Source: Herbiconiux solani NBRC 106740 (GTDB lineage Bacteria > Actinomycetota > Actinomycetes > Actinomycetales > Microbacteriaceae). Taken from it: DNA of 64,000 nt. Shown piece after piece: positions 43,072-51,323 of the stretch; the stretch's first letter is position 1, and every line of letters begins with the position of its first letter. The stretch is taken from the NCBI RefSeq assembly GCF_001571005.1, contig NZ_BCST01000006.1, forward strand, positions 299,757 through 363,756, written 5' to 3'. Both the position numbers and the translations under genes were made by a program. The notes beneath the pieces were generated by a model. The model had not been told where the DNA came from, ran no database searches, and saw only the letters and a list, made by a program, of their open reading frames with translations.

Positions 43072-43578
43072 TTACAGCGTGAGGGTCTTGGCGTACCAGC
43101 GGTCGGAGTAGGGGTCGGCGTTGAAGGGGGCGACGCGGGTGAAGCCGAGGCGTTCGTAGAGGGCGCAGGCCTCCGCGAGCTCGGCGCGCGTGTCGAGGCG
43201 CAGGGTGCGGATGCCGCGTTCGCGGCAGTGCTGCTCGAGGGCCCGGATCAGGCGCGACCCGGTGCCCGTGCCGCGGTGGGTGGGCAGGGTGAAGACCTTC
43301 GTGAGCTCGGCGACGGTCTTGGTCTCGGTCTCGTCGTCGGGATCGGCGGCGGTGAAGCGTGCGCCCGCGCATCCGACCGGCAGGTCGTCGTCGTAGGCCA
43401 CGAGGAAGAGGCCCGTGTCGCCGGTGAGGTCATCGAACGGTTCGTCGAGCAGGGCCTGGTCGACCTCCGCAGGCGTCGCCGGGCGGCCGAACCAGCGGGA
43501 CGCGACATCCGTCAGGTACGCCCGAATGATCAGGTCGGTGTCGGGGGAGTCGGGGCGGGTGGATTCGATCGTGATCAT
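43072..43578 (-). CDS. GNAT family acetyltransferase
   Basis: A 168-residue protein. The acetyl-CoA loop is VFTLPTHRGTGTGSRLIRAL (about residues 91-110), followed by the helix EQHCRERGIRTLRLDT. It starts 3 bases after the stop of the other acetyltransferase, so they are translated together. Both belong to the small-molecule GNAT group; targets unknown. Confidence 0.88.
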   Translation of the reverse strand: MITIESTRPDSPDTDLIIRAYLTDVASRWFGRPATPAEVDQALLDEPFDDLTGDTGLFLVAYDDDLPVGCAGARFTAADPDDETETKTVAELTKVFTLPTHRGTGTGSRLIRALEQHCRERGIRTLRLDTRAELAEACALYERLGFTRVAPFNADPYSDRWYAKTLTL

Positions 43579-43580
43579 CG

Positions 43581-44114
43581 TCAGGCGGGCGACGGCGCGC
43601 TCGGCACCGCGTACTTGAATCCGATGTGAGAGTCGACGAAGCCGAGGCGGCGGTAGAAGCGGTGGGCGTCGACCCGGGCCGCGTCGGAGGTGAGCTGCAC
43701 GAGCGAGGCGCCGAGGGCGGGGGCCGCGACATCCGTGGTCCAGCGCATGAGGGCGCTGCCGATGCCCGAGGAGCGTTCGGCACTCGAGACGCGCACGGCC
43801 TCGACGAGCAGTCGCGTGCTGCCGCGGCGGGCCATGCCCGGGATGAGGGTGAGCTGGAAGGTGCCGACGACCTCGCCTGGGCTAGAGGCGCGGGCGGCGA
43901 CCAGTAGTTCGTTGCCTCGGTCGGTCAGGATGCGGTCGAGCGCTGCGGCGTAGGCCGGCTCGTCGTCCGCACTCCCCACGTCTCCGCGTCCGGCGCTGAC
44001 CGGGTCGTCCGAGAGCAGCCGCATGATCGCGCCGAGGTCGTCGCGGCTCGCGCGTCGCAGATCGAGGGCCTCTGCTGCATGGAGGGTGACGGGCAGTGTC
44101 AGGCGATTGAGCAT
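43581..44114 (-). CDS. GNAT family acetyltransferase
   Basis: A 177-residue protein. The core is VVGTFQLTLIPGMARRGSTRL, then VSSAERSSGIGSALMRW (acetyl-CoA loop) and DAHRFYRRLGFVDSHIGFKY. LIPGMARRGSTR with SSGIGSAL is the pattern of small GNAT acetyltransferases that use amino acid or small amine substrates. First of a two-gene unit with the acetyltransferase at 43072-43578. The TetR regulator gene stops only 4 bases upstream, so all three may be co-transcribed. Confidence 0.88.
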   Translation of the reverse strand: MLNRLTLPVTLHAAEALDLRRASRDDLGAIMRLLSDDPVSAGRGDVGSADDEPAYAAALDRILTDRGNELLVAARASSPGEVVGTFQLTLIPGMARRGSTRLLVEAVRVSSAERSSGIGSALMRWTTDVAAPALGASLVQLTSDAARVDAHRFYRRLGFVDSHIGFKYAVPSAPSPA

Positions 44115-44118
44115 CCAC

Positions 44119-44772
44119 TCATCCTTCCACCGAACCGATCAGTCCTCCTGCGCCGGGTGAGGCCGCGGCGCCGCGGATCGCCGCGAGCACCACGTCGTCG
44201 ACCACCGCCACGAAGAAGTCCCGGCGGGTGCCGGCGCGGGTGGCGCCGGCGAGCTGGAGGTCGCTCATCGCGGGGATGACGGCGGCCAGGGTCGGGATGC
44301 GCGGGGTCAGCCCAGCGGGCAGCTCGCCTCGGTCGACGGCCCGCTCGAGGAGCCGCCGGTAGATCGCGACGTACGGCTCGGTCACCTCGGTGCGGACGAG
44401 GGCGGCGAGCGGTTCGGAGCTGCGGGCGGCGGCGCTGAGCCCGGTGAAGAGGGCGGACCGGCGGTCGGGGCCGCCGAGCCAGGGGGAGTCGATGACCGCG
44501 AGCAGGTCGGCGCGGAGGGATCCTCGGTCGGGCAGCTCGCCGTCCTCGGGTGGGCGGCCCATCGAGCGCACGGCCGCCAGCACGAGCTCGTCCTTCGTCG
44601 CCCAGCGGCGGTAGAGGGTCGTCTTGGCGCGGCCGGTGCGGGCGGCGACGTCGTCGAGGGTGACCCGGCCGTAAGGATGCTCGGCGAGCAGGTCGAGGGT
44701 CGTCGCCAGCACGAGGGCGTCGCGTGAGCGGTCGTAGGGGCGGCCGGGGCGCGGGTCGGCCGTGTGGTTCAT
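44119..44772 (-). CDS. TetR family transcriptional regulator
   Basis: A 217-residue regulator. N-terminal TetR HTH (YGRVTLDDVAARTGRAKTTL, about residues 34-53), then a helical ligand-binding domain. It is divergent from the SDR gene, with a perfect 12-bp-arm palindrome in the 100-bp gap, so it probably represses both itself and the SDR. The two acetyltransferases downstream may lie in the same transcript. Confidence 0.92.
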   Translation of the reverse strand: MNHTADPRPGRPYDRSRDALVLATTLDLLAEHPYGRVTLDDVAARTGRAKTTLYRRWATKDELVLAAVRSMGRPPEDGELPDRGSLRADLLAVIDSPWLGGPDRRSALFTGLSAAARSSEPLAALVRTEVTEPYVAIYRRLLERAVDRGELPAGLTPRIPTLAAVIPAMSDLQLAGATRAGTRRDFFVAVVDDVVLAAIRGAAASPGAGGLIGSVEG

Positions 44773-44797
44773 GGGATCAGCCTAGGGGAGGTGGATT

Positions 44798-44825
44798 AAT
44801 AACGCTACTGAAGAGTAGCGTTATT
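44798..44825. promoter_or_regulatory. TetR operator, perfect inverted repeat
   Basis: AATAACGCTACT-GAAG-AGTAGCGTTATT has 12-bp perfect arms, 25 bases upstream of the TetR ATG and 47 upstream of the SDR ATG. It is the longest clean operator-like palindrome between divergent genes in this window. Confidence 0.8.
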
Positions 44826-44872
44826 CGAGGTCGGCGATTCCGACCGCATCCCGACCCTGAAGGAACCTGCTC

Positions 44873-45643
44873 ATGGACATCGAAGACCGCGTCGTCATCA
44901 TCACCGGAGCCTCCTCGGGGATCGGCGAGGCGACCGCCCGCGCTGCGGTGGCGGCCGGGGCGAAGGTGGTTCTGGCGGCTCGGCGGGCGGATCGGCTGTG
45001 CGATCTCGCGGCCGAGTTGGGTGGTGCGGGTGGTGCGTCGGGTTCGGGTGGTGCGTCGGGCTCGGACGGCGTGCGCGCGATCGCCGTGGCCTGCGACGTC
45101 ACCGACCAGGCCCAGGTGTCCGCGCTGGTGCACGCCGCGCTCGAGGCCTTCGGGCGGATCGACGTCGTCGTGAACAACGCCGGCCAAGGCCTGCAGGCCG
45201 AGGTCGAGCAGATCGGGCTCGACGACTTCCGGGCGATCCTCGAGCTCAACCTGGTGGCGCCGCTCGCGGTGATGCAGGCGGTGCTGCCCATCCTGCGTCG
45301 GCAGGGCTCGGGAGCGATCGTCAACGTCAGCTCGGGCACGACCTTCGGCGACGTGCCGGGCACCGGCGGCTACGTCGCGAGCAAGATCGCCCTCGAGCGC
45401 CTCTCGGCCATCGCCCGCAACGAGCTCAAGGGCACGGGCGTCACGGTCTCCACCCTCATCCCGTTCGCGACCGACACCGAGTTCTTGCGCTCCATCCGTG
45501 CCGGCCGGGCCGACGCCGAGGCCATGACGGAGGGCGCCGTCTTCGACACCCCCGACCAGGTCGCGGTCGCGGTCCTCGACCTCATCCGCACGCAGGCCCC
45601 GCGCCTCGACCTCGTCCCCACCGCCTACGGCGGCAGCCGCTGA
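44873..45643 (+). CDS. Short-chain dehydrogenase/reductase
   Basis: A 256-residue SDR. TGASSGIGEATA (NADP-binding, about residues 10-21), VVNNAGQGLQAEV, INVSSG-type loop and catalytic YVASK (about residue 164-168) are all present. An inserted GGAGGASGSGGASGSDG run (about residues 51-67) replaces the usual loop and is encoded by a short repeat. It is divergent from the TetR gene with a strong shared operator, so substrate-inducible detoxification or modification is likely. Confidence 0.92.
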   Translation: MDIEDRVVIITGASSGIGEATARAAVAAGAKVVLAARRADRLCDLAAELGGAGGASGSGGASGSDGVRAIAVACDVTDQAQVSALVHAALEAFGRIDVVVNNAGQGLQAEVEQIGLDDFRAILELNLVAPLAVMQAVLPILRRQGSGAIVNVSSGTTFGDVPGTGGYVASKIALERLSAIARNELKGTGVTVSTLIPFATDTEFLRSIRAGRADAEAMTEGAVFDTPDQVAVAVLDLIRTQAPRLDLVPTAYGGSR

Positions 45644-45657
45644 CCTCGCTGACCTCG

Positions 45658-45674
45658 CTGAGCTTGCGGCTCAG
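45658..45674. terminator. Short stem-loop after the SDR gene
   Basis: CTGAGC-TTGCG-GCTCAG, just after two CTGACCTCG repeats and overlapping the stop of the convergent DUF1801 gene. It is weak and may serve both strands. Confidence 0.4.
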
Positions 45675-46063
45675 GGCAGCGCGAGCCAGCGGGTGAGGGC
45701 GGTGGTGAGGGCGGGCTCGAGGGAGGATGCCGCGGTGCCGGGCGGGAGGGTGATGACACCGCGGATGTCCGAGAGCCAGCGGATGAGGCCCGTGTCGTCG
45801 GGCATCAGGGGCGGGGCGGCGCGGTCTTCGGGGCGGGCCGTGTCGAAGTGCAGGATGAGCTGCACGGCACCCGCCTTGTTGCGGGTGTTGACGGTGATGC
45901 GGTCGATGCCGTCGTGCACGTAGCTGGGCGAGTTCCACTTGATGTGCTCGGTCACGGGCGGCCGGAGGGCCAGGATGATCCGCCGAAGATCCTCGACCTG
46001 GGCGCGCGGTTCCGGCTCCAACGCGCCGAGGAAGTCGTCGACGCTCTTCACGGTGGCCGCCAT
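45671..46063 (-). CDS. DUF1801 domain protein
   Basis: A 130-residue protein with the small alpha/beta fold of DUF1801 (VDDFLGALEPEPRAQVEDLR, then IKWNSPSYVHDGIDRITVNT). The family is widespread and has no agreed function. The proline/Trp pair in EHIKWNSPSY is the conserved spot. Convergent with the SDR gene. Confidence 0.88.
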   Translation of the reverse strand: MAATVKSVDDFLGALEPEPRAQVEDLRRIILALRPPVTEHIKWNSPSYVHDGIDRITVNTRNKAGAVQLILHFDTARPEDRAAPPLMPDDTGLIRWLSDIRGVITLPPGTAASSLEPALTTALTRWLALP

Positions 46064-46155
46064 GGGTCGATGGTAGCGGTGGCGGTGGGTGTCGCGCGGC
46101 GCGGTGCCGGTGGTGCTTTCGGGGTTCGCGCAGGCGGGGGCGGTTTGCTGTGCGG

Positions 46156-47058
46156 ATGAGGAGCTCGAGCCGCGGTGCCCCCGGCAGCCGCCGTGTCCGC
46201 GGTGCCCACCGTGCCGTCGGCGCCGCGCTGTGCCTCTCGGTGGTCGGGGCGACGCTCGCCGGGTGCTCGCTGAGGCCCGATCCTCCGGCGGAGCTGAAGG
46301 CCGCCGCCGCCGAACTGGCCGGGAGCGTGGATGCCGTGCCCGGCATCCGTGCCGTCGACGTCACCGTCAGGGACGTCGACTTCAAGGACAAGCCGGGCGA
46401 GTGGTACCTCGACCTCCGGGCCGACGCCGACACCGCCGCCGGCATCGAGACCGTGCCGGCCGAGCTCGCCCCCGTGCTCGCCGACGCCCGGCGCGAAGGC
46501 CTCACCGTGCGGCTCGCCCTCCGCATCCCGGGCGGCACGGGGGCCGCACCCACCACTCTCGGCGCGATCACCGACGGTGCCGTGCGGGCGGCTGTCGCCC
46601 TGCGGTCGGACGCGAGCATCTCTTCGGTCGACGGCGCCGTCTACGGCTCGACCTATCTGTTGACCGTGGATGACGCCACCTCGCTCACCGCGGTCATCCC
46701 CGCACTGCGCGACGCCCTGACCGCGGGCGAGGGAGCCGTGCCGGCGGTCAGCGCATCCTGGAACGCCGAGGCGAGCGCGCACCACATCTCCATCGAGGTG
46801 ACACCGACCTGGCCCTCGGCCGAGCTGGCGGCGGTGCTCGAGCAGATCGGCACGGTGGCCTCGCTGAGCTCCCTCTCGACGTCGGCGGAGACCGTCGGCG
46901 AGACGGGCGCATCCGTCGTCGTGGATGTCGACGACCCCCGGGATGCATCGACGGTCGCCGACCTGCTGCTCGATGTGGCCGACGGCGGCACCGTGGTGCC
47001 CGCGCACTTCTGGGTGCACGGGCCCGACGGAACCGACTTCGACGGCATTCTCGGCTGA
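46156..47058 (+). CDS. Unknown lipoprotein
   Basis: A 300-residue protein with a basic start, hydrophobic stretch and lipobox LAGCS (Cys about residue 37). The mature part is an alternating alpha/beta repeat of about 80 residues occurring up to three times (each ends in a DV-type strand: AVDVTVRDVD, LTVRLALRIPG, ISIEVTPTW). Function unknown; the tandem units resemble small ferredoxin-like folds. The start could be GTG 46150 or ATG 46156. Convergent with the lipoprotein at 47104. Confidence 0.75.
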   Translation: MRSSSRGAPGSRRVRGAHRAVGAALCLSVVGATLAGCSLRPDPPAELKAAAAELAGSVDAVPGIRAVDVTVRDVDFKDKPGEWYLDLRADADTAAGIETVPAELAPVLADARREGLTVRLALRIPGGTGAAPTTLGAITDGAVRAAVALRSDASISSVDGAVYGSTYLLTVDDATSLTAVIPALRDALTAGEGAVPAVSASWNAEASAHHISIEVTPTWPSAELAAVLEQIGTVASLSSLSTSAETVGETGASVVVDVDDPRDASTVADLLLDVADGGTVVPAHFWVHGPDGTDFDGILG

Positions 47059-47103
47059 CCCGCCGCGCTGACCCGATGCCTGCGTCACCCCGCGCGCGGG
47101 AGT

Positions 47104-47742
47104 TCAACCTCCGACGTGCGGTGCGATCAGCTGCTGCAGCGTCGTGGCCGCGTCGATCCCGTCGGGCATCCCGGTGATCAGGACGACGCTGGTCACCCGC
47201 CCGAACCTCGCCGCGATTCCGGCTGTGCCGACCAGGAACGACTCGTCCCCGATGCCCGCGTCCGGCCCCTCCGCACCCATCGAGACGAGCGCGGAGGAGG
47301 CGCCGTCGTCGCTGCCGTGGTCGATCACCTGGTAGGTGATGCCCCGCCCGTACGGAGCGTCCGCGGTCGGGTCCGTGCCGAAATTGCAGTCGTCGATCGC
47401 GCCGACGTGGCCGGAGGTGGCCCCGGTGGCGGTGATGGGCGCGCCGAGGACGGCGGCCGCGTCATCCGTCGAGATCCATTCGCAGCCCGCCGTCTGCGTC
47501 GGTTCGGAGGCATCCCCTGCCTCCCCGCTGTCTTCGCCTTCCGCCTCGGTGACGCCCGATTCGGACTCGGGTTCTGTGACGGAGGTCTGGCCGGAATCCG
47601 CATCCTGAGCCGTCGACCCCTCGCTGTTCCTCGTGCTGCACCCGGCGAGGAGCAGGGAGATGATGACGGCCCCTGCGGCCATCGCGGCGAGCGACGACCT
47701 GCTCGACGACCTCGCCGCTCGATGATGCGCTGACCTGCTCAT
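47104..47742 (-). CDS. Lipoprotein, DUF3558-like
   Basis: A 212-residue protein. The lipobox is LLLAGCS (Cys about residue 36). An acidic Glu/Ser-rich linker (about 40-82) precedes a compact domain with two Cys (AGCEWISTDDAAAVLG and DDCNFGTDP), the pattern of the DUF3558 lipoprotein family of actinobacteria. Surface-attached, role unknown. Start at ATG 47742. The upstream gap to the LuxR stop at 47871 holds GCG-rich short repeats. Confidence 0.75.
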   Translation of the reverse strand: MSRSAHHRAARSSSRSSLAAMAAGAVIISLLLAGCSTRNSEGSTAQDADSGQTSVTEPESESGVTEAEGEDSGEAGDASEPTQTAGCEWISTDDAAAVLGAPITATGATSGHVGAIDDCNFGTDPTADAPYGRGITYQVIDHGSDDGASSALVSMGAEGPDAGIGDESFLVGTAGIAARFGRVTSVVLITGMPDGIDAATTLQQLIAPHVGG

Positions 47743-47870
47743 GCGGATCCCCCCGGTTCCCCTTCCGGGCACGCTCGATCGCGGGCCCGTGTGTTCACAT
47801 TAGCGTCGACCGTGCGAGCGCTGCGAGCGCTGCGGGCGGCGCGGGCGGCGCGGGCTGCAGGCGGGACGGC

Positions 47871-49439
47871 TCAGGTGAGGAGGTGGGGGGCCGCCGTGAC
47901 CGCGCGGATGGCACCCTCGCGATCCCTCACGCCCAGCTTGCGGTAGATCGAACGCACCTGCGTCTTCACCGTGTTGGGCGACACGTGCTCCGCACCCGCG
48001 ATCGCCGCCAGGCTCTCGCCCTGCACGAGGTGGCGCAGCACGACCCGCTCGCGCTCGGTCAACGGCACGACGGGGGCCGCCGTCTCTGGGCGCGGGCCCG
48101 AGTCGAGCAGGCCGACCAGGCGCGGACCCAGCGCGTCGTGATGGGGCGCGAGGAGCGTCGCCCGCTCGGCCGGCGTCAGGCGCAACAGGATGATCGCCAT
48201 CTTCTCCGAGACGATCAGATCGAGACAAGCGGCGAAGTGCTCGCGGGCCTCGTCGGTCTGGCCCAGCATGAGGCTCGCCGTGGCCAGGATCAGCAGGAGC
48301 TCGGCCGTGATGCGCGGGCTCGTCAGGGGCTCCGACAGTCCCGGCGCCGCCAGCACGAGCGCCGCGCGGGCATCGCCGCGCCGAAGAGCGGTCCAGGCGC
48401 GCAGGATGCTCGGGGGATCCGTGGCCACGCGCACTCCCGACCCGCCGAGCTGCGTCAGAGTGCGGTTCGCCGCGACCACGTCGCCGAGCGCCAGCTGCAG
48501 CTCGGTGGTGGCCATCGCCGTCAGCCAGCCGTTCAGACCGGTCGTGCGGTGCCGCTCGGGCTGGGTGGTCAGCGTCGCGCCGACCCGGGCGAGCTGCGGG
48601 CGCGCGTGACCCGCGGCTCGGGCCAGGGTCGACTCGACGAACAGCCGGAGCGCCCACGTCTCGCGGTCGATCTCGACCGAGGGCGCCGCATCCAGGGCCG
48701 CCTGCGCCTCGGCGAAGCGCAGGTCGTTCGTCTCGAGCAGGGCGCGCGCGAGTCCGCCCGTGGTCAGGATGGTGTCGGCCTGCAGGGTGTCGGCCGACAC
48801 GTCGAACCCGGCGTGCTCCTGGCGGTTCAGCCACTGCTCGGCGGCCTGCCGGTTGCCGCCGAGGGCGTAGTTGAGCGCGAGGGAACCGGCCGCCTTGGCC
48901 GCGATCCGCCGGTTGTCGAAGGTCACCGCCTCGTCGAAGGTGCGCTCGTAGGCCCGGTTCGCGTCGACGAGCTCACCCGCGAGCTCGAGCGTGATCGCCC
49001 ACTGCAGGCGGATGTCCGGGAGCACCGGGCGGATCGCCGCGATCGCGTCGTCCGAGACCTCGGCGATCGTCTGGTGCGCCTCGCGGACGAGGGCGACGGC
49101 CTCGGCCGGATTTCCCTGGAACCGGGCGGTGACGCTCCGGCTCGTGAGGTCGGCGAGCACGTCGAGCAGACCACCGCGCCCGGCCGTGGCCGCGTGCTGG
49201 AAGCGGAGCGGCCGAGCGTCGCCGTTCACCGGGAGGTAGTTCACGTAGGTCTTCGCCGCGACCAGCCGGGGGTTCTCGGCGAGCACGCCCGCCGGCAGGG
49301 CGTTGATCGACTCGACCAGCAGAGCGTGGTTCGTCTGGGTCAGAACGCCCCAGTTCTCCTCGATGACTTCGATCACCGCGGTCCACTCTTTCGAACCGAG
49401 TGCCGTGCGGAGCTTCACATCAACCGACGAAGATGTCAT
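47871..49439 (-). CDS. LuxR-family regulator with helical-repeat body
   Basis: A 522-residue protein. The C-terminal LuxR HTH (PLTERERVVLRHLVQGESLA, then SPNTVKTQVRSIYRKLGV) follows about 440 residues of Ala-rich helical repeats. It lacks the ATPase of full LAL proteins, as does the gene at 2057-3691. Its start is near the stop of the ECF sigma factor (32 bp), on the same strand, so it may lie in the same transcript. Signal and targets are unknown. Confidence 0.88.
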   Translation of the reverse strand: MTSSSVDVKLRTALGSKEWTAVIEVIEENWGVLTQTNHALLVESINALPAGVLAENPRLVAAKTYVNYLPVNGDARPLRFQHAATAGRGGLLDVLADLTSRSVTARFQGNPAEAVALVREAHQTIAEVSDDAIAAIRPVLPDIRLQWAITLELAGELVDANRAYERTFDEAVTFDNRRIAAKAAGSLALNYALGGNRQAAEQWLNRQEHAGFDVSADTLQADTILTTGGLARALLETNDLRFAEAQAALDAAPSVEIDRETWALRLFVESTLARAAGHARPQLARVGATLTTQPERHRTTGLNGWLTAMATTELQLALGDVVAANRTLTQLGGSGVRVATDPPSILRAWTALRRGDARAALVLAAPGLSEPLTSPRITAELLLILATASLMLGQTDEAREHFAACLDLIVSEKMAIILLRLTPAERATLLAPHHDALGPRLVGLLDSGPRPETAAPVVPLTERERVVLRHLVQGESLAAIAGAEHVSPNTVKTQVRSIYRKLGVRDREGAIRAVTAAPHLLT

Positions 49440-49471
49440 GGATCACGAGTGTAGACGAGGGGCTCGGCGGG

Positions 49472-50107
49472 TCACGGGATCCCGGGCGTGTCCAGAGCTC
49501 CCCTCAGCTTCGCCCGGGCGCGGGCGTGGCGGCTGCGCACCGTCGCGGGTCGGAGGCCCAGGATGCTCGCGGCCTCCGCGAGGCCGAAGCCGTCCCAGTA
49601 GACGAGCTCGATGATCTCCTGGTCGGTCTCGTCGAGCAGCCGCTCGATCAGGTCGCGGAGGTCGGCGCCCGGCGCGGCCGGCACGGCGACGGTGGACGCG
49701 GCCGGCATCGCGACGGTGAGTTCGGCCGCGAGGCGCGCCGTCAGAGCCTCGCGGCGGCGGCGGGATCTGTGCTGGCCGGAGAGGACTTTTCGGGCGACCC
49801 CGAACATCCACATGCGTGCCTGGATCGGGTCGTCGGGAACCGCCCGCTCGCGGCGCCAGACGATCAGCAGGGTCTCGCCGAGGAGGTCGGCCGCGTCCTC
49901 CGCGGTCGTGGTGCGGCGGAGGAAGTAGTCGAGCAGGTCGCCGGCCTCGCGTTCGACGAGCTCGCTGATGCGGGCGCTGCGCGCTGCGTTCGCGGCACCT
50001 GCCGGGTCGGCTTTCGCGGCAGCCACCGGGTCGGCCTTCACGTCGTCGCCGGTTCGGGATGACGCGTCCCGGCCCAGGCCCGCCCGCACGGCCTCTCCGA
50101 AGCTCAA
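49472..50107 (-). CDS. ECF-type RNA polymerase sigma factor
   Basis: A 211-residue sigma-70 family protein. Region 2 is about residues 45-115 (DLLDYFLRRTTTAEDAADLL, then ARMWMFGVARKVLSGQHR) and region 4 is about 155-200 (WDGFGLAEAASILGLRPATV, then RSRHARARAKLRGAL). The N-terminal 40 residues are a low-complexity extension. It starts with a rare TTG overlapping the stop of the membrane-protein gene (TTGA, 50104-50107). The membrane protein upstream is the candidate anti-sigma factor. Confidence 0.92.
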   Translation of the reverse strand: MSFGEAVRAGLGRDASSRTGDDVKADPVAAAKADPAGAANAARSARISELVEREAGDLLDYFLRRTTTAEDAADLLGETLLIVWRRERAVPDDPIQARMWMFGVARKVLSGQHRSRRRREALTARLAAELTVAMPAASTVAVPAAPGADLRDLIERLLDETDQEIIELVYWDGFGLAEAASILGLRPATVRSRHARARAKLRGALDTPGIP

Positions 50108-50715
50108 TGCAGTTCTCCGGTGCAGTCCGAATCGGCGCCGTAGTGGTCGCCGTCGGTCATCACCTGGTCGTGGAGGGCGGCGAACATCACGTCCTCCTGC
50201 GCGGTCAGGAAGGCGCGGTGCTGGATGGTCGCGGCATCCGTGGGGTGGTCGCTGTTCAGTTCGGAGCCCAGCCAGGCCGGGTCGTTCTCGTACCCGAGCG
50301 CCACGTCGTAGACGCGCTGGCCGACGCCGGTCCAGTCCTGGGCCTCGAGCCAGGCGACGGCCGTGAGCGACTGCTCCCGGTAGTCGATCTCACCGTTGTA
50401 GAAGTCGATCGAGCAGGCGATCTGCTTGCCGGTGTCGGTCGTGTACGCGATCGGGATGCTGAAGTCGGGCACGAGGCGGGGCTCGGTGCTGGCGGTGGTG
50501 ACGAGGCCGATCACCGGGATGCCGAGCACCGGCACGGCGAGCCACCACAGCCGGCGGCGGCGGTGCGGCGAGCGGCGGGGCGAGGTCGGCCGCTCGCCCG
50601 CCAGCACGCGCGCTTCGGCCGCGACGCGCTGCAGCTCGGCGGCGACGCGCGGGTCGCGGGATCGTCGGGGCGGCGCGCTCGTGGTGAGCAGGTCGTCGAG
50701 GGTGGTGTCGTCCAT
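50104..50715 (-). CDS. Single-helix membrane protein, possible anti-sigma factor
   Basis: 203 residues. The N-terminal 55 residues are cytoplasmic (DDTTLDDLLTTSAPPRRSRD). One membrane helix follows (LWWLAVPVLGIPVIGLVTTA, about residues 57-77). The exported 125-residue domain has two Cys (KQIACSIDFYNGEIDY and DSDCTGELH). The short N-terminus has no zinc-anti-sigma motif, so the role is inferred only from the overlap with the sigma gene. I chose the ATG at 50715, with GGAGG nine bases upstream. Confidence 0.65.
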   Translation of the reverse strand: MDDTTLDDLLTTSAPPRRSRDPRVAAELQRVAAEARVLAGERPTSPRRSPHRRRRLWWLAVPVLGIPVIGLVTTASTEPRLVPDFSIPIAYTTDTGKQIACSIDFYNGEIDYREQSLTAVAWLEAQDWTGVGQRVYDVALGYENDPAWLGSELNSDHPTDAATIQHRAFLTAQEDVMFAALHDQVMTDGDHYGADSDCTGELH

Positions 50716-50928
50716 CAGGATCATCCTCCGTACTCAGGGCTGTTCTCACTCAGTACCTGGCCGGCCGGCCCCCAAACGTTGCACGCTCCCCGAATGACGG
50801 ATCCGGTCTGCGGGATCACGCGACGTGTTTCCGGGTCGGTCGGGGTCTATCGCTCCAGGGTGTGGCGACGTAGAGTCAGGGCCATCGCGTTGCACCCCGG
50901 ACCCTGGTGGATTGTGATCCCAAAGACG

Positions 50929-50973
50929 GGGCAGCAGCGCGTGTCACCCCCACGTTGTCGTGCGCTGCTGCCC
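50929..50973. repeat. 12-bp inverted repeat upstream of the small 51005 gene
   Basis: GGGCAGCAGCGC (50929-50940) and GCGCTGCTGCCC (50962-50973) are perfect reverse complements with a 21-base loop, 31 bases before the small gene. If transcribed it would form a strong leader hairpin. Confidence 0.6.
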
Positions 50974-51004
50974 TCTACGACACGTGGATGGGACGGTAAG
51001 AGTG

Positions 51005-51214
51005 ATGCTCGGTTTCGGGAGCCGGCAACTGAGCGCCGTACAGATCTCGGCGGCGCGCGACCTGGGCGCGGAGCACGCCGAGGCGCGCAGCCCCTCGGCC
51101 GACGGCCAGGAGCTCTGGACAGCCATCGTGGGCCAACCGCGTGAGGACTACGAGTTCGGTTCGTTCGGCGTGCTCGTCGACTCCTACCACGCGGCCTACC
51201 GCGAGTTCTGGTGA
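51005..51214 (+). CDS. Unknown 69-residue protein
   Basis: A small soluble protein starting MLGFGSRQLSAVQISAARDL, with ELWTAIVGQPREDYEFGSFG and ending YHAAYREFW. Codon use is ordinary. No family recognised. Aromatic residues cluster at the end. GTAAGAG lies just before the start. A perfect hairpin terminator follows 33 bases downstream, so it is a one-gene unit. A leader hairpin lies upstream (50929-50973). Confidence 0.65.
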   Translation: MLGFGSRQLSAVQISAARDLGAEHAEARSPSADGQELWTAIVGQPREDYEFGSFGVLVDSYHAAYREFW

Positions 51215-51247
51215 CCCTCATCCCGCGTGGGCGGGGGCTGAGGATGC

Positions 51248-51281
51248 GAAACGGCCGGGTGGAGTGCCACCCGGCCGTTTC
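51248..51281. terminator. Strong bidirectional terminator hairpin
   Basis: GAAACGGCCGGGTGG-AGTG-CCACCCGGCCGTTTC has 15-bp perfect arms. The outer A/T-rich base pairs give short A and T runs on either side, so it could terminate both the small gene and the large convergent surface-protein gene. Confidence 0.85.
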
Positions 51282-51323
51282 GTGCCGTTCGCGTGATTCG
51301 CGCCGCGGGCGTGCCCGCGTCGG

